A stretch of 64,000 nucleotides of DNA from Phoronis australis. Lineage: Eukaryota; Phoronida; Phoronidae. The stretch lies in assembly GCA_002633005.1 (NCBI GenBank), contig NMRA01000024.1:262726-326725 (forward strand), read 5' to 3'. This document shows, piece after piece, positions 1 through 12,726 of the stretch (positions within the stretch are counted from its first letter, which is position 1; each line of letters begins with the position of its first letter). Made by a program: the position numbers and the translations under genes. The notes below the pieces were generated by a model. It saw nothing but the letters and a program-made list of their open reading frames with translations, searched no databases and was not told where the DNA came from.

Positions 1-3000
1 TAACAAGTTTTTTTCACACTTTTTCGAAGAATGCATAATAAGGGCACGTTTTTAAGTGAGCGTAGACAATCCATACTACACGTTTCAGAAAGCTGGAGGC
101 CTCTTAAAATATGTCCTGGCCAAGGGTACCTAAAGGGTAAATTAGGCACTGGTAATTGACCATTTATCTCTATTTTTTCTCTCTTCTACGTTTAGCTGTC
201 CTTCTTTTCTCTACTGTCCTTGTTCCCCATCATACACGTGTGCTGGTCGTCACGAAAGTTTAACACGCACACCTGCAAATTAATAAAGGGGGGCGCACCT
301 TTCTGCCGCCCCTGCTGCTTTTCACGTTCCTGTTTAGTGGGAAGGGGGCACGGTCCCCAACTTTACATGTCCACGATTTGCAAAATGAGTGAAAATTTTT
401 AATTTGTTTCGTGTTGCAGTATTTTTTGCATGGATTATAACAATTGCAAAGGTCAGAAATACCATTTTGGTCGTTAGACTTTCGAATTTGAAACATTGTG
501 TGACCATGTGGATTGGTAGACTCGTACCGTTAAAGGCAATTTGTGAATATAAGTATTATGGATGGCAATGGGGAACTTGGGTTTGATGTTGTTGAATCTA
601 TTTAGAGTGATGCACCAACAGTTCAAGACACAGTTACGCGAACATTGTTTTTGGCTTGCGAGCGGCGCAGAATATCAGACTGCGAAATTATTTGACGTTT
701 TAAAGTCAACAATGCGTATTTGTATACTTATGATCATAGAATTTCGAGACACAGGCCCTTGGGGTGTAGGTGTACTCAGCCGGGCTGCGACATGGCCGAC
801 GTGGGCTGCACAACGATGGCGAAGAGTGAGTGTATGCGGAAAAAGGCATAGAGACGAAGCACATAGGTCTGGATTAAACCTTAGAACGCTCTCTCTGGAA
901 TACCAACTAGCGAACTCGCGGCCGCGCCGCTCTGGCGTGAGAGTTGTTTTCATTCGTTTGTTCCGGTGTATGTACATACTAAGAATTTTACTGCCATTAA
1001 ACTTCTCGTAACTCCGCCGTTTTTCAACAGAATTGCATAAGAGCCATATCATTAAAAAGCAATTTGTCAGTTCTTCATAATACCAAGAGCACGAAATTAA
1101 TAATTTATTTCGTAAGTAATAACTGAATGGTTTAAAAATATTTTTTAATTCTAAAAACCAAGAGTGTTACCAAAATGCGAAAAACAACAGCCTGTAGTAG
1201 TAACATAAAAGGAAATGAACTAGGGACTTTATATAAATGACCAGTTAAGCCATTAGGGAAATAATGTCAGTGATTCAAAAGATTTTTACCTTTTAAAGAT
1301 AAATTTTTAGAATACGGATCCCTCGCACTTGATGTGGATAATTTAGTCAAGAATTCATCCAAAATTATAATATTTATATATTATAATTAATTGGACCTTT
1401 GGCGCCGTTTGATACAATTACATTCTTCAGTAAAAACTCAGAATGCAGTCGGAAAATGAGATAAACTATTTGAAATTTGCAGATAAAGGTTTTGTGATAT
1501 ATGAAAATGGACAAACATCTATCACGTAGCTATAAAATGTATTGTGAATAGCTCATCACATTGGTTGCAGTGGAGGACTTTCCATAAAAGTTTAGAATTA
1601 AACTCTTTTCTTCAGAAAGTAAAAGTTAGAGATCCGGTTGTTACCGAAAACTGGAAACATTGGAACATTTTTACGATTCTTACGTTACTAAAGAAAGTGG
1701 AATCAGGAAAATAACGATATTCATAAAGAGAAACACTTGTTGCATAATTGTCATGGTCAACATTCAAGAACCAAAAAACTGAACAACTGGATTGAAAAGA
1801 GGGATTTCAGGAAAAAAGTGGAATACGTGGGTCTAGGCCAAAACGTAAGGGTGAAATGTTCGCTGCAACTAGGAAAAGACGTACCGACAGGCGTTTTTTT
1901 CGAACGTGAGATTTAACATCCAAAAATGCCCAACAGCGTTTTTTACGGTTGAATGGGAAATTGTGGGTGCCGCAAAAACCCACGAAACGTCCCGTTTTTT
2001 CTTTTTAGTTGAGCGGTAAAATATGGCTATGTCGCGAGATAAATTACAATAGTATATGGCTATATATCAATTTGGCCTTGCGTCAAAAAGCGGGACATTT
2101 AGAAGGTGGGGTGGGATGGCAGAACAAAATCAAAAAAGTGGGAAAGTCCGCCAAGAGCAGTGGTAAATACACTGTACGCTGTCAGCAACGCGAAATACTG
2201 AACTGGATTCTTTTACAAGGTAAACTTTTCAATTTTTGAATTTTATTTCACGGCTGTCGTTAAATACTACAGATAACAGCAGTCGGGTCTACTTCTCAGA
2301 AATGGAATTAACAAAAAACGGCATCTGGGCAACAGGTAAACATTTTACAAATAAAACATTATTATTATTTAAAACAGTAATAATATACGCACACACACAC
2401 GTACACACACAAACTTAGAAATTTTTCGGAAGTTATGTAAACACAACTGTTTATGCCAAATGTAACATCTTCCCGTAAACATGATTTTAACACCCAAAAG
2501 TGTCTTGTTGAAAAACTGCATGTACTATGATAGGTTGTCGAAAGAGGTTCTACCACTGAAGTTGCAAAAGATGTCAGAGGCCAAACTACTCCTGCCATCC
2601 AGCCAAGGCCACAGGTCGGTGCTTACATATTTTGCCAGACTCGGGACCGCAGCCTATCGGACCGGTGCGGATCGAGACCAGACACTGGCGATCGGTAAAT
2701 GCATGCGGTTGCAAGCTGTTTTGTCGAAGTAAAATGGTCAAATGATAAATGCTGCATATATTCAAGGGTAGTTTCAGACACTTGCATGAAATTACGGGCT
2801 GGTTAGTCCTGTGTCACACTGCCGCGGCAGACCTTAGTTAGCCTCAGTCATCAGCTACCAGTGAAGACTTTCGTCAAAATACAGCTTGTTAGTAGGCCTA
2901 TACAGCTTTGCGCCAAGGCTACCCTTAGGCCTAACTGGTCGCTGGCCACGGCGCTCGCTCAAACGAGGTTTATTTAGAACTTGGGTACTTCTGGCGAACT

Positions 3001-5480
3001 GTGCAAAGTTGTTGGCTTTCAGAGAGATTTTCCCAGACTTTGTATGAACGCACCAAGCTTAAAAGAATGGGGGGGGGGAATGTCTATCTTATACTATCTT
3101 TAAGTATGACAAGTCCAATACAACATGTTATCAATTTTTATTCATTAACTTAAAATAATAGGTAACTTAAAATGCACAATACTTTACAACATTTAGCATT
3201 ACAAACACTATTCAACAGGAACAGTGTCCATGATATGAAAGTGGACATACATGTAACTGTTACCATGGTGACGGAATAGTGTTTCCTTACACCAGAATTT
3301 GACAAGCATCATTTAAAAAATTATGAAGTTGCAAGGAGCAAGAATTAAGGGCTTGAAGGTTTAAAATCCAACATAGCTTATTTCTCAAATTAAGATTATT
3401 CATATGGTTGACTTGATAACCTGAAATAATTCGAATTTATCTTATATTTTTGCACACAAAAACACGAAAATTGAACAAAGATTCTTTTTTGTAGCAACGT
3501 TTGTCAAAATGTGTCAACGTTAAATCTTCACAAATTACAAAGTAGCCGATTGAACATGCCTTTCAGTTCAGCAAAAGTCGCCATGTTGTCGGTGCCGCCA
3601 GAAATGAGACGAAGTCCAACGGGAATTGTGAGCACATTTATCACTTAATGAGTAACATCTGCGAGGCTGAAATTTGGTGAACACTGTTAAATCGTGAAGA
3701 ATAGTAAGTAAAGATATGTCTAACTAAATTCCACCGTAAACCGAAAACTATTTACACAAAGTTATAAACTCGTAACTGATCCCGCTGTCCTCCTATTTGG
3801 CCGACGCGATCCAAACAAAGTGACCCAAATTTTGCCACAAAACTTGAAATAACTTTACAGTGCTTGCCCCGATTTTGATACTACTTCGATTTTTACTGAG
3901 AAGAATGTACTACCTTTCCGATGATAGCAAAGTACTTTTTCAAAACGAGGAAAAAAAATAAAACCGAAAAAATTGGTTCGACCCATATTGGTTCCTAGGT
4001 TCGACCGGCCTACGTAAGGAACTAAACACCAATGCTATTTTAACATACTAAGTACGCGTAACATTCCAAAAAAAATCAACGACCACTAACTTCAAACTAT
4101 AAATACAATACATATGCAAACGAATCACGATATATTACTAATAAAACAAAACAATGAAGACCTTTCGAGCAAGCCATAGCACATTCAGTTACAAGGAAAA
4201 AATGGCGGCGTTCATGACAAGTTCCTGAACTGATGAGCCGGAAATGTGGGTACGGAAATAACCGATGACAACCGGTAATCATACGCTCATAGAGAAGGGT
4301 CAAATACTGTTAAAAAATCGCTTTTGGCAAGAAAGGCTAAAAGAATATAAAGAAAGGGTGTCGAAAATAAGAATTTATGAAGTAAGTATTTTCGGATACT
4401 GGAACCACATGGGCAGTTTGAGAGAAGGACTTTAATAACGCGCTGTAGGCTACTGCCGTGCGATGTGTTGAACATCACCAGACACGTCGAACTTTTTCGT
4501 GACTTGCTGGACTGCCGGGTAAGTTTGCATTCCTCTCTTGTCTTCCACGAATAGCCTAACATACACATGTGCTTTGACTGATTTTAGGCGTAAACACATT
4601 AAAAAGCTGTTTATATTTCTAGAATTCGACTAGCGCTTGACAAATTAAAACATTGAATTCCTATAGCGGAGTCTCAAATGTTAGGAAGGATTTCGGCCAT
4701 ATTGAGCCTACACTCGCTTTCCTAAATGGCCCCTTCCCTTTCAAAGCCGCAATTTGTAGTGGCTACTACACTGATTCAGATTTTTTTATAACTATTTTAG
4801 GCATTATGTGCGAACTCTAAAATTGCATGCATTTATGCCAACTGAACTCGCCTCGATATATATGGAAACATCCGAAGGCTACGCTGTGGTTCGACAGTTA
4901 GGAGTCGAGAGTAATTTTTTGCGAACTTTGAAGAAAAATGAAAAGACAATCACATAGGAAAATCCAACTGTTTTCGATAAAAAATCGTGGAGCAACTGTG
5001 GAGATGGAATTCTTGTAACTCTTGTGCGCAACTTTTGCATTTCAACCATTCTTCATTGTCGCCGATTATAGTTTCTTTAAATGACAAGTGAAGGTTAAGC
5101 AGATAAGAAAGAAAACAATGTCGGATACATGCAGATCAGGCGGTTATTCTTGGCGTAGCATTATACAAATAAACCTAGGTACATATGGTAACATAGCCCA
5201 AGAGTTGTGGCTTGTAAATTTGCGAAATAGTAGCCTCTAAGTTTCATTTTCATACCGGAGTTCTATTGATTGACTCTTGCAATGTATTCCAATGCCAATA
5301 GGGCATTACAATACCTTATTTGTACAAACCATTTGTACATATTATGTGTCCACAATTACTCCAGAGTGGCAGTATCGCATTAAATCTAGCAAAATTATCA
5401 GAAAACGAGAATTCTACTTTATGATTGATCATTATTTAAATTGTGATTGCGAAATAGGATTGATATGATGATTTTACAAA
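1..5480. other. Non-coding stretch, no gene recognised
   Basis: Nothing in this 5.5 kb resembles a known protein or RNA gene. The longest frames (450 nt at 562-1011 and 378 nt on the minus strand at 675-1052) overlap one another in a locally GC-richer patch, show no domain, and are most simply chance open frames. A short (AC)n tract lies at 2391-2411 and a poly-G tract at 3069-3078. A peptide near 2200 (ILNWILLQ) recalls the C-terminal region of L1/Tx1-like LINEs, but it is too short to call an element. Undetected short exons remain possible. Confidence 0.5.
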
Positions 5481-5640
5481 ATGGCAATTATTCGAAAAAA
5501 ATGCACTCCCAAGTTTGATTGGTTTTCTCTATTGTTAATCTGTATCAACTGGCTGCCTCCTGCTCACTGCCTGTACGGTGGCGTAATGTTGCAAAATGCA
5601 AAACGAAAGGATATCACGTTGTTGATTTTGTTTCGTAGAA

Positions 5641-5796
5641 ATTCGTCACCAGATAATTTAACAGATCAGCTGTATAATGCAAGACCGTCAATATTCGTCA
5701 CCAGATAATTTAACAGATCAGCTGTATAATGCAAGACCGTCAATATTCGTCACCAGATAATTTAACAGTTCAGCTGTATAATGGAAGACCGTCAAT
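5641..5796. repeat. Tandem repeat, 3 x 52 bp
   Basis: Three head-to-tail copies of a 52 bp unit start at 5641, 5693 and 5745. Each begins ATTCGTCACCAGATAATTTA and runs to CAAGACCGTCAAT. Copies 1 and 2 look identical; copy 3 differs by two substitutions seen by eye (ACAGTTCAG for ACAGATCAG, and GGAAGACC for GCAAGACC). The near identity indicates recent duplication or gene conversion. A + strand frame runs through copy 1 but stops in copy 2 (52 is not a multiple of 3), so this is unlikely to be a coding repeat. Confidence 0.9.
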
Positions 5797-6883
5797 ATTC
5801 GTTAACTTGTTTCAAGATAAAAAGGGCCTGAAGCAGTTGAAATAGACGAACTTATTAAGAACGAACAAATTCCAAAAGCTTTTCAGATTTTTTTTAAAAA
5901 CAGTACAGGTAAAATAGCATTTCAATTTATTTGTAAGTATCACCCGAAAGGTGGTTTGATTATGTCTTGCTGTTGAATCAAAGTTGAATCTGAGTGTTGA
6001 TGTACATTCAACCACCGAGAGATTCTTAGATGCTCTCGAAAATTCATGTAATGAATGTGACAAAAATGCTCTTCACGAACAGAAAATGTTTTATAGTTTG
6101 GAAATCTAACTTTAAAAAAACGAGAAGCAGCCGGCGGGCTTCTTTTCGAAATGTTTAAGAATTCCAGGGATTTTATTTGTCCAATTCTAGAATTAGTTTG
6201 ACACAGAAATCCCATCTCGGTTAATTGCCCACAAAGATGGCGTGACGCAATGTTGAATCTCATATTCAAGCCGGGTTATTTTGATATCTTAAAAGATGAT
6301 GGAAACAGCTGGAGATAAAAAATAGCCTGCAAGTTCCACTAATGCCGTCCGCCTAGGGAAAACTATTCAAGACCATACACAGCTAAATGGCTAGCTTAAC
6401 AACTTGGCCACACTCCATCTATCGCAGTCTGTGGCTAACAATATCCAAACGCGCGGTAGGGCTTATTTCCAGTTGAATATTAGTGCGAGGTACGGGTCTG
6501 GATGAAATATGATTTCGACGAAGCATCACATTGAGTCCTTTTCAAGTAAATCAATGGTAAAATTGAATTCTCATCATTATTTCACGCCGGTCGTAGCATA
6601 ATTCCACACACGGTAATAAAGCTGTCGTCGGTACACGATATACGGTACTTTCCATTAGGTCGTCGTGTGTATAAACGCGCCTTGCGTCATGAACAAATCT
6701 TTTTTTTTAAGACAACTTACACTTAGTCTCAGCTTGGGCCTTACTTTCACTGTATACAGTATATGTAAGTAAGCAGTTATGTTTACCCAGGATGCTATTC
6801 TACATCCTAGCTCTTACAGAGAATTTGGTACTGTATAATTCAGGCGCTTTTGAGTTGTATGTGATTGTCTTTCCAAGCCATGT
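5797..6883. other. Non-coding stretch left of the fold-back element
   Basis: No recognisable gene or RNA. Minus-strand frames of 83 and 109 codons at 5812-6269 overlap each other and match no family I know. The segment ends where similarity to the right arm of the 5.8 kb fold-back element starts, at TAGACTGGGATCCCAG. Confidence 0.4.
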
Positions 6884-7935
6884 TAGACTGGGATCCCAGA
6901 GCTTTATGGGCATGAAAAGGTAACCAATTTCCTTTGGTGCCATATTGCTCTATGGGTATCCTGATGTTTGGAAATGGCCTATGACAGGCTCGCTCTGGTG
7001 GGTGTGGTCAGGGGAGCCAAGGGAATGGCACTAAAAATTGAGCTAGATCAACTTTTCTGGTAACCACTTAAAACTGGCTTCCGATACCTAATACGTAATC
7101 CACTGTATCAAAATTGGTCACTGCCAGACAATTTCAGTGGTGGGGAGTATCAGCCAGGTGGTTATGAACAAGGTAAAAAATTGAGCTAGATCAATCCAAG
7201 AGGTAACTACTGATGAAACCAGTTGCAAAGTATTCACCGTGAGCATAGGTATCACGAATGAACACTGCCAGACAAATCTAGGGTGAGTTAGCCCCGCCAG
7301 ACACGCCCAAATACCCGAGTTGAGCTAGATCAACACACCAGGTAACCATTTGAAACCAATTGCACGATGTTCAGCATCACTGAACATGGCACAACAGTTA
7401 GATGCCAGACAATTTCAGTGGTGGGGTGTCCTTGTCAGACGATTATCAAAAAGAGTTAAAAACTGAGCTAGATCAACACAATAGATAACCGCTTAAAACC
7501 AGTTCCAAATATTCACCGTAAGTCCAAGTATCACGAATAAACACTGCCATACAAATCTAATGGTGGGTTAGCCCTCCAGACACGCCCAAACATCTGGGTT
7601 GAGCTAGATCAACCCACTAGGTAACCGTTTGAAACAAATTGTACGATGTTCAGTATCACTGTACACAGCATAACAGTAAGATGCTTGACAAATTCAGCGG
7701 TGTGGTGCCCCTGCCAGACGACTAAAGAAAGGGATAAAATTTGAAGTAAATCAACCCAAGAGGTAACTGCATGAAACAAGTTGGAAAATATTCTACGTAT
7801 GCCCATGTATTATGAATAAACACTGCGAGACAAGTCCAGAGGTGGGTTAGCCCAGGCCCACACGACCAAATATCTGAGTTGGGCCAGATTTATCCGCCAG
7901 GTAACCGTTTGAAACAGTTTTCATAATGTCGAGCA
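6884..7935 (+). repeat. Left arm of fold-back element, ~140 bp alternating units
   Basis: The core GAGCTAGATCAAC or a variant recurs near 7042, 7183, 7321, 7468, 7601, 7745 and 7880, spacing 133-147 bp. Two unit types alternate. One carries AGGTAACCGTTTGAAACC followed by TTCAGCATCACTG; the other carries AGAGGTAACCGCTTAAAACC followed by TATTCACCGTAAGCCCAGG. The array is therefore a ~280 bp two-unit higher-order repeat. Each unit also contains CACTGCCAGACAA-like segments. Divergence between units is substantial, so the array is not young. Confidence 0.85.
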
Positions 7936-8486
7936 ACGTTCTGCATGCATCAAAAGGTACTTTACAGACATTTTCAACCGTGGGGCAGTAGCTTGCAGAG
8001 ATTTGGTCGATGCAGAGGCGACTTTTTATTGGACGCCTTTCTCAACTCAAATGCACATATTCTATTCAGGCCCCGCGAATTTCAAGAACGGTGGACCTTT
8101 GATATTTTGCAAACGTCGACTCTGTTGAGTTTTCGCTAAGGCCTTTGACGCAGCTCAATTAGGGGGAAGGGAAATCTGTATGCACAACGATGACTCTCAG
8201 CCCTATGTTCATGAGATGAGACGGAATTTGTAATACCAGAAAGAGGATGCTGTGACGGTTGCTCTCAAAGAACGGGACACAAATTCGGATGTAATGTGGT
8301 CCAGCAATAGAACGTTCTCGCATTATCTGCTGCCAAAGTTTCAAATCAGCCATGCTTAAATGAGTGATTACACCTCATTGCATACTCAGACGGAAATATG
8401 AAGTTTAGTCTGCGAATGATTTCACAAAATTGTTTATCTGGTTGTATTTTAGCGTGTTACTTAAGTTGCTTACATCGCTGATGGGA

Positions 8487-8598
8487 ACAGCCCACTTTTT
8501 CGAAGGTTCACTACTCGCCGGATGGTTCACTATTACGAAGGTTCACTACTTTCGAAGATTCACTACTCCGAAGATTCATTGCTCCAAAAATATTCAAA
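8487..8598 (+). repeat. Short tandem array CGAAGGTTCACTACT (left inner arm)
   Basis: Five or so degenerate ~17 bp units follow the consensus (C)GAAGGTTCACTACT, e.g. CGAAGGTTCACTACTCGCC, CGAAGGTTCACTACTTT and CGAAGATTCACTACTC. The complementary motif occurs in the opposite orientation about 500 bp downstream, so this is one half of an inverted pair rather than an isolated microsatellite. Confidence 0.75.
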
Positions 8599-9087
8599 CT
8601 TTCAAACTCAGATGTGGTTTTAACCTTCTACATGCAAAAACAAAAACGATTTGTTTTGGTTATTAGATGCACCAATACCGAAAGCAACGCCAGAGCACTA
8701 AAGCGCTTTGTTTGGATTTCATGTAGACAGTGACCACCGTCTTCAGCTGACAAGCACAACTTAGATTTCAATGTGCACGATCGAGAAATTGCCCGCATGT
8801 CTTAAAATGAGTAGCGCACTTGCATTTTAAAATGATCTGAAGTGGAATACTGATGAATTATCAACCGTGACACATTCATGAAAGCCCCATGTCAAGATAA
8901 CATTGCAGTGCGACGCACACGGCCGGGTCGAAACTAAATGGAGTTAGTAGCCAGTTCACACAAAGTCATTGGGAATCCCATTCAGTCTTCTTAAACTTGA
9001 AACCGCCGTTGATCGCCGTAGCCTTGACGCGTGCCCCAGATGTTGCATCTGCTTGAGAATGAGTCTTGATCACACAATCAAGAGTAG

Positions 9088-9215
9088 GGAACAGTCGGAG
9101 TTTTGGAATAGTGGAAATTCAAAGTAGTGAATTTTAGAAGGTAATGAACCTTCGGAGTTGTGGACATTCGGTGTACTGGACCTTTGGAGTATTGGAACCT
9201 TCGTCATAGTGACAT
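9088..9215 (-). repeat. Short tandem array AGTAGTGAACCTTCGG (right inner arm)
   Basis: Degenerate units of the form GGAATAGTGGAAATTC, AAAGTAGTGAATTTTAG, AATGAACCTTCGGAGT and GGTGTACTGGACCTTTGGAGTATTGGAACC are the reverse complement of the array at 8487-8598. Together they delimit a ~730 bp inner segment with inverted tandem-repeat ends, nested in the larger fold-back element and of the same architecture. Confidence 0.7.
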
Positions 9216-11739
9216 GGCACATTGAAAATCTTTTCGATCAAGTTTGTAGCTCGCATCAGTGTTCGGAAGTCTGCAGGGTTGTGCACCATTGACATTGATT
9301 GACTAGAGAAGATTTTCATTGATCATCATAACGTGAAAACGCTCGACGGGTATCCTCAGTGAATGAAAACACGGTAGTTGAATGTCTGGATTTTGAGCAC
9401 GACAGAGGACTGCCTGTAATGAACTCACTGGATTTAAAAGAACAGAAACATGTGCACGCATGGACGTCAATCCACCAATCCACAATCAAAGTGGACACTG
9501 GATGAACAACGTACTTCCATATTTGACGAGAACTTTCAATTAAAAATTTGAAAACGCCTACATTTCTTCCGTACTATGCTTGCAAATTAAACCAAAATAG
9601 CAGAATAACAAAATTAATCCGTTTTCTGCTGTTTGGTTTCTTGGCCGAGTTTAAGGCATTCACGCCGAACTAATTTTTCGGGAGCTGTCTCGCTGCTATA
9701 CACATGTAACTTACTTATGTCGTAGGGCTAAACTTGTATGCTTAGGTAGAGACATTCATTTCTAGACTCCCTTGTTGCCCTGTTTGTTGTAGGCACCACG
9801 AGGGTAGTTTATGAATAACTGAAACATCCTCGTATTGTATGCAAGATCCTGTCATCTACACAAACAGCTGCACTCGGGCGAATTTGGCCGAGTACGGCCC
9901 GATGCCACGTGAAGCGCTTTGAATCAGAAGCAAATGCAAAATTACCAACATAGTTGTAATTGTACTTAATAGCACCAGTAGCTGTAACAATTTTGTTGTT
10001 GTTGTCCATTTATATCTTATCTTTCATACCATGAACAATACGCTTACAAGGAGGTCACGCATTTCTAAAGATGTGCGGGAATTTTCACCGCTCGTCCTTC
10101 TGAGTGGCTTGTACCAGGATCAAAGAGAGCGCGGCGCCGGAATCAGGTACAATTGTGATGACCGCTTTGCCCGATGCGAGCAAGACCCAATTAAATGTAA
10201 TTATCCAACCATGAACTGTATTAGACATCTCTGACAGTACATAATGGCGAATTTTCAAAATGCATTAACCACTAATTTTCGTTATAAACGAACACCACGG
10301 CGGTATTCAGCTGGAAAAAAACCAACCAAGTACCGTTTTCGATTTTTAAAAATCGATGGACTAATAATCTAAAAACTACAACCATTGGGTACGATTGAAG
10401 ATGATAAACCACCGCGCGTATTGATATACTCGGTGGATATACAAATGCTGATCTGAGTTAACAATATCACGTGGATTCATTTTTTAATATTCTTTCAATC
10501 TCGTTTAACCAGATTTTTTGACCACGAAACAGTTGTTGTGCCCACTTTTCATTTTTTATTACTGACAAAGAGCTAGAAATGTTATATAATCAGTGCCATC
10601 GAAATTGTCCAGAGATTCCAAATCTTCAGTTTTTGTTTATCACCATATTTGCACTTTTGTATATATTTTATGATAAAGATTAAACTTTAATGACACGTGA
10701 AATGTTTAGTGTACCTGTAATGTGGTAATGAACTTAAGTAATTAAATTTAGCGGGCGATCAAAATCTACCACTGTTTTAGTACTTTAAGTTCAAAACTTA
10801 GATAAAAAGTTATCAACCAGTTTCCGGTAAGAAAAAAACAAGTGGGCAGAAGCATTAAAAATTAAATAAAGAAAACCAGTATGAAACTTATCGTTCCTTT
10901 GGGAAGTAGCCCTTTGTGAAGATAAACACAAGTTAACCTTTTTAGTCATTCTGTAATATTTATAATGTACCAAGGTAAAACTACTCTTCAGCGTTGCAGA
11001 CTATAACTCTGCAAATGTCAGAGAAAACCAAATTGGGGGTACTAACAACAACCATTGTTGAGACAGTAATGCTAGCGATTACCTTTCCACTTCATTAGCT
11101 CAGATCTCCTTCAATACAAAGGGCGTGCTGAATAGGCATCGTAAAAGTTGTCTGGGGCTTAGGGAATCGGAGCGGTCGTTATTCCCACAATGTTCCCCAT
11201 CTGGGGTAGTTTGCGCGGTTCAGGGCGAAGAATACGTCTAGTATTGTTGGGGAAACTGTTTATATAGCTACTGACGTCATTGGTCTTGAGGCATCTCTGG
11301 AGTTTTCTTTAGGCTCGGTTTATGAGAAAAATGTTTGTTGTCCCAAACTGATCAGTTTTCCCAAATTTGACATTAATCACTGTGTAAAATGAAGGAAGAT
11401 GGCGCGCATACATAACGCAGACGAAAGCAAAAGACGGCATTTCGATTATTCCTCGTCTTAGCAGTTGCATCAAATGATTCGTCCGAAGACAGGGGAGCGC
11501 TATTTAGAGTGGTAAAATAGGACAACGCAAAATCGAAATTCGTGCAAACACAATGTGCCATCCGTCACGGACGGATTTTCGGTTTTGTTTTTAATAGTGA
11601 ATCATATGGAGTATCCCACTGTTGTCGCATAAACTTGTGAGATCGCTCCAACCGCAGGCGCGATGTTTCTGGTTTTCATGCTCTGACGTAAACCTGCGGA
11701 CAATCTCTCACCTTGAGTGTGTGGTGACTTATGTCAGCG

Positions 11740-12726
11740 TGAATGGGCTTATAACCAATTTTGTTTCGACTCTTTATAATTTGTCTGAAGGGGACACCAC
11801 AGCGCTGAAATTATTTGGCATCTTACCGTTGTGCCACGTGCTGAAGATCGTGCAATTGATTTCAAACGGTTAGCTGGTGGATTGGTCTAGCTCAACTCCT
11901 ATACTTGGGAGTATCTGGCGGGGATAACTATACCACTAGATTTGTGTGGCAGTATTTATTCTTCATATCTGGGCTTACGACGAATATTTTGCACTGGTTC
12001 ATGCGGTTACCTCTTGCGTTGATCTAGCTCAACTCAGGTATTCACCACTAGATTTATCTGACAGTGCTTATTCGTGATACCTGGGCTTACGGTGAATATT
12101 TTGCAACTCGTTTTAAGCGGTTACCTCTTGGGTTGATCTAGCTTAATGTTTAACCCTTTTTGATAATCGTCTGGCAGGGACAACCCACCACGTCTGTAAT
12201 CTAACTAGTGTGCCATGTACAGTGATGCTGAAAATCGTGCAATAGTGGTTTCAAACGGTTACCTGGTGGGTTGATCTAGCTCAGCTCGGGTATTTGGCGT
12301 GTCTGGCGGGACTAACCTACCACTAGATTTGTCTGGCAGTGTTAATTCATGATACCTGGGCTCGCGGTGAATATTTTGCAACTGGTTTCATGAGGTTACC
12401 TCTTGGATTGATCTACCTCAAATGTTTACCTTGTTTATAACCGTCTGGCTGATACTCCCCACCACTGAAATTGTCTGGCAGTGACTAATTTTGGCAAACG
12501 GTGGATTACGTAGTAGGTAACGAAGGCAGTTTGAAGTGGTTACCAGAAAAATTGATATAGCTCAGTTTTGAATGCCATTCTCCTGACTCCCCCGGACTGA
12601 CCACACCCACCAGAGCGAACCTGCCAGACGGCCATTTCCAAGCATGAGGATTCCTCTAGGCCCTCGTGGTACCAAAGATAAATTCGTTACCTTTTCATGC
12701 CCATAAAAGCTCTGGGATCCCGGTCT
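11740..12726 (-). repeat. Right arm of fold-back element, inverted ~140 bp units
   Basis: The complement of the left-arm motif (GTTGATCTAGCTCAACTC and variants) recurs near 11883, 12023, 12136, 12272, 12408 and 12551. The two unit types (GGTTACCTGGTGGGTTGATC and GGTTACCTCTTGGGTTGATC) alternate as in the left arm. The outermost ~150 bp mirrors 6884-7040, including GCTCTGGTGGGTGTGGTCAG on the complementary strand. Individual bases differ often between the arms, so they are not undergoing recent homogenisation. Confidence 0.85.

Larger units (their letters stand above)
7936..11739. other. Interior of the fold-back element
   Basis: Between the two arms I see no protein frame above 83 codons, no recognisable transposase, and no RNA gene. 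Small frames (for example 10031-10234 on + and 9809-10009 on -) match nothing known. The only structure is the inner inverted pair of short-repeat arrays at 8487-8598 and 9088-9215. Confidence 0.5.
6884..12726. mobile_element. Fold-back-like element with long tandem-repeat inverted arms
   Basis: The two ends of this 5,843 bp segment are inverted copies of each other. The left end reads TAGACTGGGATCCCAGAGCT; the complement of the right end reads TAGACCGGGATCCCAGAGCT. Homology continues for roughly 1 kb on each side, and most of each arm consists of diverged ~140 bp units. Drosophila FB and sea-urchin TU fold-back transposons are known to have long inverted ends made of tandem repeats, and this architecture is similar. 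I see no transposase frame, so the element looks non-autonomous. The interior contains a second pair of inverted short-repeat arrays. I found no clear target-site duplication beyond the outer limits, so the true ends are approximate and family assignment is open. Confidence 0.75.

Noticed and set aside
562-1052. 149- and 125-codon frames on opposite strands
   Set aside because: They overlap antiparallel, have no domain and sit in a GC-richer patch where stop codons are rarer. Taken as chance ORFs.
1364-1387. AT-only palindrome ATTATAATAT...ATATTATAAT
   Set aside because: Expected by chance in AT-rich sequence.
2170-2240. L1/Tx1-like peptide REILNWILLQGKLFNF
   Set aside because: Similar to the inner LINE at 45660-45720, but only about 12 residues, with no flanking homology.
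5641-5796. Possible CRISPR-like array
   Set aside because: Three contiguous units without unique spacers. A plain tandem repeat in an animal genome.
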